Shown: positions 9,355-17,183 of the stretch, piece by piece
Numbering within the stretch: position 1 is the first letter of the stretch
Layout of the letters: every line of letters begins with the position of its first letter
Source: Candidatus Kapaibacterium sp.
GTDB taxonomy: Bacteria; Bacteroidota; Ignavibacteria; Kapaibacteriales; UBA2268
DNA: 64,000 nt
Direction of reading: 5' to 3'
NCBI GenBank assembly: GCA_938031175.1
Contig: CALHGZ010000002.1
Span: forward strand, 310,317-374,316
Notes under the pieces: model-generated
The model's database searches: none
The model's input: the letters and a program-made list of their open reading frames with translations, nothing else
Told to the model about the DNA's origin: nothing
Translations under genes and position numbers: made by a program

Positions 9355-11091
9355 ATGAAAAAGATAATATTGATGATATTAATATTTGTATTTTCACTTG
9401 AGACATTTGCCAATGTTAAAATTAGTGGACGTTTACTTGGAAGTAACGGAAAACCAATGATAGTATCTGATGTAATTGTAACGAATCTGGCAAATAGGAG
9501 AGATGTTAACATTTATCAGGTAAAGTCTGATGGCAATTTCTCATTTACATTATCTCCACAAAGTTTTTATAACATCACATTCGCAGGTGTTAATCATAAT
9601 AGTTATGCTATCACACTTATGACTTTTGATGAAAACGAAGAAATTCAAATGGAAGTAAAATTATCTCCATATAAAATTGAAGAAAATCTTGATGAACTTT
9701 ATGTAATTGGCTCTTTTAATGCGTTCAGCTTTGATGAAGGTTTGATTAAAATGGAAAAGCAAAGCGATGGTACTTTTATAGCTGAAGTTCCGAATGAAAG
9801 GGATACTCTTTATTACCAGATATTAGGTGCTGTTTTGGAACCAGAACTAAGATCTATAAACGGTACAATGTCAGATACATATATTTATGATGGCGGTGGA
9901 GATTACCGCTCAGTTTTATTGTCGAGTAAAAGAATTGTAAATATTGTCTTTGACCCGAAAATGATTAAGTTCCCATATACAGCACCAACTATAAAATCAA
10001 TTAATCAAAATTTTAGTCAGTATTTGAATATACGTAATGAATTCAATGAAATGATAGAAAATTTTTGGAATAAAGTTGTATATGAAAATAACTATGTAGA
10101 TATGTATGAATTTGATAAAGCTGCTAATACAATTTTAGCCACACTTGAAAATTACTACAATGAATACAATGATTTAAGAATAAAAGTATTTATATTAAGT
10201 GAATATATTAAATTTTCGGACTTTTTAATACCATCCAGACACAATATTAATAGGAAAATACTTCTCGAAATATTCAATGTGTTAAATCCAAAATCAGCAT
10301 TTTGGTCAATGTATCCGAATTATATCCTACAAATTCTTAAATATGATAAATCTGACAACACAAAAAAATATATTCAAAGAATAATTGATGAAAATGAAAA
10401 TAAAAATACAACTCTTAGAATAAAACATTACCTAACTGCAATAAATTTGATAAGCAATTTTGATGATAAAGAATATATTGAAAATACATTGAGAGAATTT
10501 AATGAACCTGATCAAACATTGTACATTGCAGCGAGTATTGCTAATGATTTTGCTGACTCAATTTCATTCAGGTCACTATACAAATTCCTGATTGACAGAT
10601 ATCCCGATAGCTGGTCAGCCAAAAGGGCTAAATACGAATGGGATGAAAACAGAAATATACAATTAGACAAAATGATACCAGATTTTAAATTAGCCTCACT
10701 CGATGATCCTAACTATGTAATCACCCCTGAAACTTTGAAGGGTAAATATGTTTTAATAGATTTATGGGCAACATGGTGTGGTCCTTGTATTGGTGAACTT
10801 CCTCATTTAGAGAAAGCATACCAAAAATTTAAGGATAAAAATTTTGATATTTTAAGCATTTCTTTTGACAGAAATCCAGAAATAGTAAAAAAATTCAGGT
10901 CAGGTAAATGGTCTATGCCTTGGTTACATGCTTTTGCGGAAGGGGCATTTGATGGCGAAATCGGGCAGAAATTTGAAGTTATCGGCATTCCCAAGCCAAT
11001 ATTAATTGACCCACAAGGGAAAATAATAGCTCTTGAATCTGATTTACGTGGCAAAACATTAGAACTAACACTTAAAAAATTAATTAAGTAA
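9355..11091 (+). CDS. Exported TlpA/ResA-like thiol-disulfide protein with N-terminal beta domains
   Basis: A 578-residue periplasmic protein. A signal peptide (1-19) is followed by a carboxypeptidase-regulatory-like domain (about 20-110) and a segment that looks like a carbohydrate-binding beta-sandwich (LYVIGSFNAFSFDEGL, about 118-190). A long helical region follows, then a thioredoxin-fold domain from about 440. The redox motif is WATWCGPC with Cys475 and Cys478, and the cis-Pro loop is GIPKPILID. Such proteins reduce or isomerise disulfides and assist cytochrome c maturation or metal handling. That would suit a genome with many heme-c proteins, but this link is inference. A PAP2 phosphatase starts 6 bases after its stop. 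Confidence 0.85.
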   Translation: MKKIILMILIFVFSLETFANVKISGRLLGSNGKPMIVSDVIVTNLANRRDVNIYQVKSDGNFSFTLSPQSFYNITFAGVNHNSYAITLMTFDENEEIQMEVKLSPYKIEENLDELYVIGSFNAFSFDEGLIKMEKQSDGTFIAEVPNERDTLYYQILGAVLEPELRSINGTMSDTYIYDGGGDYRSVLLSSKRIVNIVFDPKMIKFPYTAPTIKSINQNFSQYLNIRNEFNEMIENFWNKVVYENNYVDMYEFDKAANTILATLENYYNEYNDLRIKVFILSEYIKFSDFLIPSRHNINRKILLEIFNVLNPKSAFWSMYPNYILQILKYDKSDNTKKYIQRIIDENENKNTTLRIKHYLTAINLISNFDDKEYIENTLREFNEPDQTLYIAASIANDFADSISFRSLYKFLIDRYPDSWSAKRAKYEWDENRNIQLDKMIPDFKLASLDDPNYVITPETLKGKYVLIDLWATWCGPCIGELPHLEKAYQKFKDKNFDILSISFDRNPEIVKKFRSGKWSMPWLHAFAEGAFDGEIGQKFEVIGIPKPILIDPQGKIIALESDLRGKTLELTLKKLIK

Positions 11092-11097
11092 CCGGAA

Positions 11098-11661
11098 ATG
11101 GAAATTATTCAATCGATTGATTTGTGGCTTTTTCATTTTTTTAACTCAACCATAGCAAACCTGATTTTCGATAAACTAATGCCATTCATCACAGATCAAA
11201 AAAATTGGAATCTTGTTTATATTTTCCTCATAGGCTGGCTTTTATGGAAAGGTGGCACCACAGGTAGGATTTGCGCCATAGCACTATTAATAGGTGTTGG
11301 AATTTCAAACGAAATAAGCAGTCATTTTCTCAAAAATCTATTCGAACGTCCTCGCCCTTGTCATTCGCTTGAAAATTTAAGATTATTGGTCGATTGCGGA
11401 CCGGGTAAATCATTTCCTTCGTCTCATGCTGTAAACAATTTTGTTATGGCAGGTTTATTATCTTATTTTTACAAAGAATATAAGCTTGTGCTGTTTATAT
11501 TAGCAGGAATGGTGGCTTTTTCGAGGGTTTATATTGGTGTACATTATCCTTTCGATATAATTGGTGGTGCTTTGATTGGGCTTTTCTTAGCGCACATTTA
11601 TATTATTATACTACACCCAATCAAAATCAAATTTGAAATAAAAAATTCATTAAAATTTTAA
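11098..11661 (+). CDS. PAP2-family membrane phosphatase
   Basis: A 187-residue integral membrane protein with the three phosphatase motifs of the PAP2/type 2 phosphatidic acid phosphatase family: KNLFERPRP, PSSHA and SRVYIGVHYPFD. Several membrane helices surround them (LVYIFLIGWLLW, LVLFILAGMVAF, IIGGALIGLFLAHIYIIIL). Members hydrolyse undecaprenyl pyrophosphate, phosphatidic acid or lipid A phosphates at the outer face of the inner membrane; the substrate cannot be told from sequence. It starts 6 bases after the TlpA-like gene and is probably co-transcribed with it. Confidence 0.9.
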   Translation: MEIIQSIDLWLFHFFNSTIANLIFDKLMPFITDQKNWNLVYIFLIGWLLWKGGTTGRICAIALLIGVGISNEISSHFLKNLFERPRPCHSLENLRLLVDCGPGKSFPSSHAVNNFVMAGLLSYFYKEYKLVLFILAGMVAFSRVYIGVHYPFDIIGGALIGLFLAHIYIIILHPIKIKFEIKNSLKF

Positions 11662-11870
11662 ATAAATAAAAAATTAAACTTTATCCATTAGTAGATGGGA
11701 AGCAATTTTTTTGATTCCAATAATTAAATAAATATTTACTTTTGTATCTAAATACAAAATTTGAAAATAGTAAAGTTCTGGTAGGATTTTACTTTAAATA
11801 TGACTAATGCACAACGTTTTTTACTTGTATTTTGGACAAATTCAAGATAAAAAAACCGAACTTAGTATTG

Positions 11871-11900
11871 ATTAAAAGCCAAGAAAGCCTGGCTTTTAAT
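11871..11900 (-). terminator. Hairpin overlapping the stop codon of the Cys-rich gene
   Basis: ATTAAAAGCCA at 11871-11881 pairs perfectly (11 bp) with TGGCTTTTAAT at 11890-11900, and the arm contains the stop codon of the reverse-strand 71-residue gene. The T-tract is short, so function as a terminator is likely but not certain. Confidence 0.5.
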
Positions 11901-12111
11901 TTGTAGCACAGTGTCCACCTCCACAACAAGAGGATGATTTTTTATTTTTGGCGTTTGCGAAGCTGTCGATTGTAATGAAATTTAAACTGTCATTTTGATG
12001 ATGCGAGGATTTTCCGCAACCGCAAATTAAAGAATCTGGATTATTCTCATCAAGAAGAAAATATTCTTTCTCTTTTCCACATCGCTCGCAGGTTTTGATA
12101 AATTTTAGCAT
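11896..12111 (-). CDS. Small Cys-rich protein with CCGGGHC tail
   Basis: A 71-residue protein with two cysteine regions. The N-terminal part, CERCGKEKEYFLLDENNPDSLICGCG, has a CXXC knuckle and a CGC, like a small zinc ribbon. The C-terminus ends SSSCCGGGHCATN, a compact thiol/imidazole cluster seen in metal-binding tails. It has no signal peptide and is likely cytoplasmic. It is divergently transcribed from an ArsR-family repressor across a 153-base region. This context suggests a metal- or metalloid-responsive pair, but that is inference. I do not recognise a named family for the whole protein. Confidence 0.7.
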   Translation of the reverse strand: MLKFIKTCERCGKEKEYFLLDENNPDSLICGCGKSSHHQNDSLNFITIDSFANAKNKKSSSCCGGGHCATN

Positions 12112-12242
12112 ATCGCCTCCAAAATAAAGTAAAAAATTTAGGCAAATATAATAATTTTTTTATACAATACAAAATTTTTTTGACACGAAAATTATTGTGA
12201 TTTTGTTTTTTGTTTTTAAAAAGTTAATTTTATAGATTATAA

Positions 12243-12257
12243 TTTGTATATTACAAA
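12243..12257. promoter_or_regulatory. Palindrome before arsR-like gene, candidate operator
   Basis: TTTGTATATTACAAA is a perfect 6-3-6 inverted repeat ending 7 bases before the ATG at 12265. ArsR-family repressors bind short AT-rich inverted repeats in their own promoter regions, so this is a natural autoregulatory site. It also overlaps the only alternative upstream start (TTG at 12244). Confidence 0.5.
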
Positions 12258-12264
12258 GACTAGC

Positions 12265-12546
12265 ATGGAGAAGTTTACAGACGAAGATTTGAAACAATTG
12301 GCAAACAAATTCAAAATTTTGTCAGAACCTTCAAGGTTAAAGATACTCCGCTCTCTATTTGATGGTGAAAAATGTGTATCAGAGATAGTTAATGAAACAA
12401 AACTACTACAGGCAAATGTCTCGAAGCAATTAGGAATGTTGCATAACGGCGGAATACTTAAATGTAGGCAAATTGGATTGCAAAGATTTTACAGTTTAGC
12501 CGATGATACGGTTATTCAAATATGTGATATTCTCTGCAAACAATGA
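12265..12546 (+). CDS. ArsR/SmtB-family transcriptional regulator
   Basis: A 93-residue winged-helix repressor. LANKFKILSEPSRLKILRSLF is the family's opening helix pair, CVSEIVNETKLLQANVSKQLGMLHNGGILKCRQIG the recognition helix and wing. The usual metal motif ELCVCDL is reduced to EKCVSEI, with one cysteine left. Another Cys lies in the wing (LKCRQ) and two in the C-terminal helix (CDILC), so the sensor site, if any, is rearranged. I prefer the ATG at 12265 over the TTG at 12244, which lies inside a palindrome. The stop overlaps the acyltransferase start in ATGA. The divergent neighbour is the Cys-rich 71-residue protein. Confidence 0.85.
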   Translation: MEKFTDEDLKQLANKFKILSEPSRLKILRSLFDGEKCVSEIVNETKLLQANVSKQLGMLHNGGILKCRQIGLQRFYSLADDTVIQICDILCKQ

Positions 12547-13295
12547 AAAAAATGAAATCGAAAATTTTCGATATCCTTTACTATCCCTTTAGAGTTTTAT
12601 TTATAACACTTTCCACAGTTTTTTTTTCATTCTATTCAATATTTTTATTTTCAATTAAAGCAAGGGATGATCATTTTCATTGGATGATCCGAAAATGGGC
12701 TAAGATTATATTGTTTTTTAGTGGAGTGAAGGTAAAGATTAAAGGTAAAGAACTGTTATCAACGGATAGTTCTTATATTTTTGTATCAAACCATTCTAGT
12801 TTATATGATATCCCAATAATGATATCAGCATTAGATTATAATTTACGTATAATATACAAGAAAGAACTTCAAAAAGTGCCAATTTTTGGCTGGGGATTAT
12901 CTAAAACGCCATATATACCAATTGAGCGGGAAGACCCGCGCAAAGCAATGGGGAGCCTTGATAAAGCTCTTGAAGCAATAAAAGAAGGAGATTCAGTTAT
13001 TGTATATCCCGAGGGAACTCGTTCCAAAGACGGGAAAATCCAAGCATTCAAAAGAGGTGCATTCTTACTTGCAGCAAGAGCTGGTAAGCCAATTGTACCA
13101 ATTACTATAATTGGTTCATGGGCAATTAAACCTCCAAATCGTAAAATTATTTATAGTAGTGAGGTCCAACTCATCATTCATCAGCCTATATTAAACGAAG
13201 GATTAACAAAAGAGGCAGAAAAAAAATTGATGGATAAAATTTATGCTATTATCGCCCAACCGCTACAGGAACGAGAAAAATGTTTGACGATATAA
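12543..13295 (+). CDS. plsC: 1-acyl-sn-glycerol-3-phosphate acyltransferase family (PlsC-like)
   Basis: A 250-residue membrane-associated acyltransferase. Hydrophobic residues 14-38 anchor it. The catalytic motif NHSSLYD holds His84 and Asp89, then PIFGWGL is motif II, YPEGTRSKDG motif III for phosphate binding, and GKPIVPITI motif IV. The family adds the second acyl chain to lysophosphatidic acid in phospholipid synthesis. Translation is coupled to the ArsR-like gene by a 4-base overlap, an unusual partner for a lipid enzyme. A related acyltransferase acting on another lipid cannot be excluded. Confidence 0.88.
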   Translation: MKKMKSKIFDILYYPFRVLFITLSTVFFSFYSIFLFSIKARDDHFHWMIRKWAKIILFFSGVKVKIKGKELLSTDSSYIFVSNHSSLYDIPIMISALDYNLRIIYKKELQKVPIFGWGLSKTPYIPIEREDPRKAMGSLDKALEAIKEGDSVIVYPEGTRSKDGKIQAFKRGAFLLAARAGKPIVPITIIGSWAIKPPNRKIIYSSEVQLIIHQPILNEGLTKEAEKKLMDKIYAIIAQPLQEREKCLTI

Positions 13296-13326
13296 AATAA
13301 AATTGTTAATTTTGCATTTGCCTTAT

Positions 13327-13399
13327 GGTCAGGTAGCTCAGTTGGTAGAGCAGTGGACTGAAAATCCACGTGTCGGCGGTTCAATTCCGTCCCTGACCA
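13327..13399 (+). tRNA. tRNA-Phe (anticodon GAA)
   Basis: A full 73-base cloverleaf. The acceptor GGTCAGG (13327-13333) pairs with CCTGACC (13392-13398). The D-stem is GCTC/GAGC. The anticodon stem GTGGA/TCCAC encloses loop CTGAAAA with anticodon GAA at 13360-13362. The T-stem GGCGG/CCGTC encloses TTCAATT. The discriminator is A and the CCA tail is not encoded. Confidence 0.97.
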
Positions 13400-13711
13400 C
13401 ATTTTCATATCTCAAGGATAAAGAAATTATTCAAATTAAGCGAAAATTTATCTTAGAAAACATGATGAAATTAATGAATGAGAAGGATGAAAATAGATGA
13501 AACATAGAGTTTTCATAATTTTCAATAAGTTAGACTGCAATAATTTTGTATAGTTCAATCATCACGATACTGTTCTTAATTTTTCTCTTAATAGTTTTAA
13601 TATTTTCAAATGCTAATACATAAATTGTAACGTTTTGGGGCAATTTATAAATTGCCCCACAATTGATTAGAGAATTAATTTACCCGATATATTTACGTAG
13701 AATGAAAATTT
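13400..13711. other. Gene-free stretch with a 22-base palindrome
   Basis: About 310 bases between the tRNA and the tricorn-like gene end. I see no supportable gene. It contains a perfect palindrome at 13637-13658 (GGGGCAATTTA and its inverse) that could form a hairpin at the 3' end of the reverse-strand protease transcript, but it lacks a following T-run on either strand. Confidence 0.5.
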
Positions 13712-16700
13712 TTATCTTCTGATTGGAAAATCAGGTATTTTCTTGGGTAGTTTTGGTCTTGTATCTGTTTTTAGCTCTTCGAGTACAACTTGAATAGCTT
13801 TATCGAGTTGTTCATCAATGCCTTCGAATTCTTTACCGGGATGATTATCCACAATAATATCTGGCTCCATGCCGACCCCTTCTAAGATCCATTCCCCTTC
13901 GACGCTGAAATGAGAAAATTCAGGTCTATTGAGATAACCGCCGTCTAAAATTGGTAATGATCCACGGATCCCAATGACACCACCCCAGCTTCTTTTACCA
14001 ATTAACTTTCCTAAATTATTTTTTTTGAAATTATATGGGAATATATCTCCGTCCGAGGCAGAAAATTCGTTAAGCAAGCATACCATTGGTCCCATAAAAA
14101 CTCCATCGGGATACGTACCCATCACTTTTTGATTGCGTGCTAATGCGACCATGGTAAGTTCTCTGCGAAGTCGCTCTAAAATCATTTGAGAAACAAATCC
14201 TCCACCATTAAATCTGTCATCAACAATTAGAGCCTCTTTTCTTGTTTGTGGATAAAAATACTTAACAAATTCATTGAGACCTTCGAACATCATATTTGGA
14301 ATATGAACGTAAGCTACTTTGCCACCGCTAACGCTATCGACATAACGACGGTTTCGCTCAACCCAGTTGTAATAGATTAAACCTTTTTCGGAAGCAATAG
14401 TTTTAACGGTTACTTCGCGTGAGCCAGTAAAATTAGGTCTGCTGTTTACGGTCAATGTTACATATTTATTTGCCTTATCAACTAATTGCATATAAGGATG
14501 AATATCTTTTGTCAAAGTTTCCCCATCAATAGCAAGTAAATAATCGCCAACTTTAATATTAATTCCCGGTTCGGTAAGTGGTGAGCGAGTTGATTCGTCC
14601 CAATTTCTACCTTCGTATATATGGATAATTCTGTAAAAACCTGATTTATCATCTAACTGGAATTTAGCACCTAGCAAACCTATTGGTATTTTGTTGACTA
14701 CAGGTTTTTCTCCTCCACCGACATAAGCATGACCAACGTTTAGTTCGCCGATCATTTCACCGATGATATAAGTGAGATCACTTCTATGATTTACATGAGG
14801 AACGAGGGGTTCATATTTTCGTTTAATTTCTACCCAATTTACACCGTGTAAGTTAGGTGCATAAAGGAAATCTCGCATTTGGCGCCAGCTTTCATTAAAA
14901 ATTTGTTGCCATTCTTCTCTTCTGTCTAACATTATCTTCATTTCGGACAAATCAAGTTTACCTGTCCCCGGTTTTACATTCTCATCGAGTTTTTCGATGT
15001 AATAATCTTTTCCAATATTGAAAAGTATTTTTTTGCCGTCAGTGGAAATTTCATAAGCTGAAAAATCGCCAACTGTAATTTCTTTTTTCTTATCGAAATC
15101 ATAAGCATATAGAGCAGGTTTTTGTCCACTGGCACTTCGGACGTAATATAATTTTGATTTATTGACCATTTTTAGGTTACTATAATTGCCAGCTTGGACA
15201 GGGAGTTCGAAAATTCTATCTTTTAATCCATCAATTTGAATTTTGAGACCAGTGTCTTCTTGTTTATTATCTTTTTTTGATTGTTTTGTTTTATTTTGTG
15301 GTTCATCTTCTTTGATGGTAACTTCATCGCTTTCGAATTCGAAAGGTGTTTTTATTGTATCTGTTAATGTTAAGCCGTAAATTTTTGACATTTCGTTATA
15401 AACATAACTTCTTTCAAATTGCCCTAATTGTGGTTTGAATGTTCTATTTGAAACAAAAAACAAGTATCTACTTCCAGGGTCGAAAACAGGACTAAATGAG
15501 TTGAAAAATTCATCAGTTATTTGATATGTATTAGAATTTTCTAATGAATACAAATAGATTACAGCAAATTCATTTTCCTTATAATCTGTATAAGCTACCC
15601 ATTTGCTGTCAGGTGACCAAATAAAATCTGTTATTTCCCACACATCGGAAGTAGTTATAACTTTTTCTTGCTTTGTTGTAATGTCAATTATAGTTAATCT
15701 CATCAATTTATCTGAGCAGAGTAATTTTTTGCTGTCAGGTGACCATTTAAGCTGGTATCTATATGATTTTGTGCCATTTGTGATTTGAATGTGATCGCTT
15801 CCATCGCTTTTAGCTATAAATACTTCATCTTCACCTGTTCGATCGCTTATATATGCAATCCATTTCCCATCCGGTGACCAAACGGCAGACCTGTCGTGCA
15901 CACCGGGTGAGCGTGTTATGTTTCGTATTTTCCCTTTCTCTGCGGGAACTGTGAAAATATCACCACGAGCTGTAAGTAATGCTCTTTTTCCATCGGGAGA
16001 AATTTCGAACTGGTTTATTGATCCTGATACATTTATTATTTGTGGTCGGGACCAAGGGAAATCACCCTGTAATCTAATGTTGACTTTGGAGATTTCCTCA
16101 GTATTCAAGTCCATTAAATAAATGTAACCACCGTTTTCAAAAGCAATATGATTAGTTCCAAGTGATGGAAATTTAATATCGAATTCAGTGAAATTTGTGA
16201 TTTTCCGGGTATTTTTGGTATCAATGTCGTAAACATAAAGATTCATTATATTATCCCTATCTGAAAGGTAATAGATTTTATTTTTATACCACATAGGTAT
16301 AATATCTTGTGCATCATTATTTGTGATATTCTCGATTTTTTTTGTTTTGAAATCATAAATCCAGATATCATCAGCCATTCCACCACGATATCTTTTCCAG
16401 GTGCGGAATTCACGAAATATTCGATTATAAGCTAATTTATTTCCATCCGGCGAAAAAGAAGCAAAGCCACCACGAGGTAAAGGTAATTGTTCGGGCAAAC
16501 CACCATCAATTGAGACAAGATACAAAGCACCGATAAAAGCGTTCCATTGGTCTTGTCTCGCTCTATATAGAATTTTTTTTCCGTCACTTGTCCACTGCAT
16601 CGTAATTTTATCAGGTCCCATTCGTTCAGGGACATCAGGTATATCCATACTATATGTCAATCTTTTGGGGGTTCCACCAATTGATGGAATAATATAAACC

Positions 16701-16963
16701 TCACGATTACCATCATATTCACCAGAGAAAGCAATTGTTTTGCCATCGGGTGAAAATCTTGGGAAAAGTTCTTCGCCGTCGGAGCTTGTGATACGTTTAG
16801 CCAAGCCACCTTCAATAGGTACAGTATAAATATCACCTGCATAACAAAAAGCTATTTCCTTTGAGGAAGTATTTGGAAATCTCAATAATCGAGCTTCATT
16901 GGCATTTGTAATTTGAATTGAAATTATGTATGTGAAAAACAAATAAATTAATAATTTTTGCAT
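13712..16963 (-). CDS. Secreted tricorn-like protease (S41, PD40 propellers plus PDZ)
   Basis: A 1083-residue protein with a signal peptide (MQKLLIYLFFTYIISIQITNA). Two runs of PD40/WD-type propeller blades fill about residues 25-540 (FSPDGKTIAFSGEY, WSPDGKWIAYISDR). A helical C1 region and a PDZ domain (GINIKVGDYLLAIDG) follow. The C-terminal S41 protease domain carries His745 (NVGHAYVGGG) and the nucleophile Ser970 in SASDGD. Tricorn-family enzymes degrade peptides; bacterial secreted forms probably process peptides in the periplasm. A second PD40 peptidase sits at 4163-6217. The ATG at 16963 is chosen because it directly precedes the signal peptide; the longer frame would add 27 residues before it. 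Confidence 0.92.
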   Translation of the reverse strand: MQKLLIYLFFTYIISIQITNANEARLLRFPNTSSKEIAFCYAGDIYTVPIEGGLAKRITSSDGEELFPRFSPDGKTIAFSGEYDGNREVYIIPSIGGTPKRLTYSMDIPDVPERMGPDKITMQWTSDGKKILYRARQDQWNAFIGALYLVSIDGGLPEQLPLPRGGFASFSPDGNKLAYNRIFREFRTWKRYRGGMADDIWIYDFKTKKIENITNNDAQDIIPMWYKNKIYYLSDRDNIMNLYVYDIDTKNTRKITNFTEFDIKFPSLGTNHIAFENGGYIYLMDLNTEEISKVNIRLQGDFPWSRPQIINVSGSINQFEISPDGKRALLTARGDIFTVPAEKGKIRNITRSPGVHDRSAVWSPDGKWIAYISDRTGEDEVFIAKSDGSDHIQITNGTKSYRYQLKWSPDSKKLLCSDKLMRLTIIDITTKQEKVITTSDVWEITDFIWSPDSKWVAYTDYKENEFAVIYLYSLENSNTYQITDEFFNSFSPVFDPGSRYLFFVSNRTFKPQLGQFERSYVYNEMSKIYGLTLTDTIKTPFEFESDEVTIKEDEPQNKTKQSKKDNKQEDTGLKIQIDGLKDRIFELPVQAGNYSNLKMVNKSKLYYVRSASGQKPALYAYDFDKKKEITVGDFSAYEISTDGKKILFNIGKDYYIEKLDENVKPGTGKLDLSEMKIMLDRREEWQQIFNESWRQMRDFLYAPNLHGVNWVEIKRKYEPLVPHVNHRSDLTYIIGEMIGELNVGHAYVGGGEKPVVNKIPIGLLGAKFQLDDKSGFYRIIHIYEGRNWDESTRSPLTEPGINIKVGDYLLAIDGETLTKDIHPYMQLVDKANKYVTLTVNSRPNFTGSREVTVKTIASEKGLIYYNWVERNRRYVDSVSGGKVAYVHIPNMMFEGLNEFVKYFYPQTRKEALIVDDRFNGGGFVSQMILERLRRELTMVALARNQKVMGTYPDGVFMGPMVCLLNEFSASDGDIFPYNFKKNNLGKLIGKRSWGGVIGIRGSLPILDGGYLNRPEFSHFSVEGEWILEGVGMEPDIIVDNHPGKEFEGIDEQLDKAIQVVLEELKTDTRPKLPKKIPDFPIRR

Positions 16964-17183
16964 TTTGCAACCTACTATAAAATATTTTATAAACATAAAG
17001 CTATAATACGAAGTAATTATAATATTGTTATTTAATTTTTCCAATAAAATTTAGGGAGTAATTATTTTTTTTGCCAAAGTATTTTAATGTATATCATAGC
17101 TCAATTAATATTAATCAAACTATCAATGTTTGGTATTTTATATTATATTTGTTAATATCATAATTAAAAAGCAAGATATTGCA

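Noticed and set aside
11800..11870. Possible riboswitch or small RNA before the Cys-rich gene end
   Set aside because: Only the 11-bp hairpin at 11871-11900 is convincing; no conserved riboswitch core is visible.
13303..13500. A 65-codon open frame over the tRNA-Phe gene
   Set aside because: It is translated tRNA sequence; the cloverleaf is complete and the protein has no family features.
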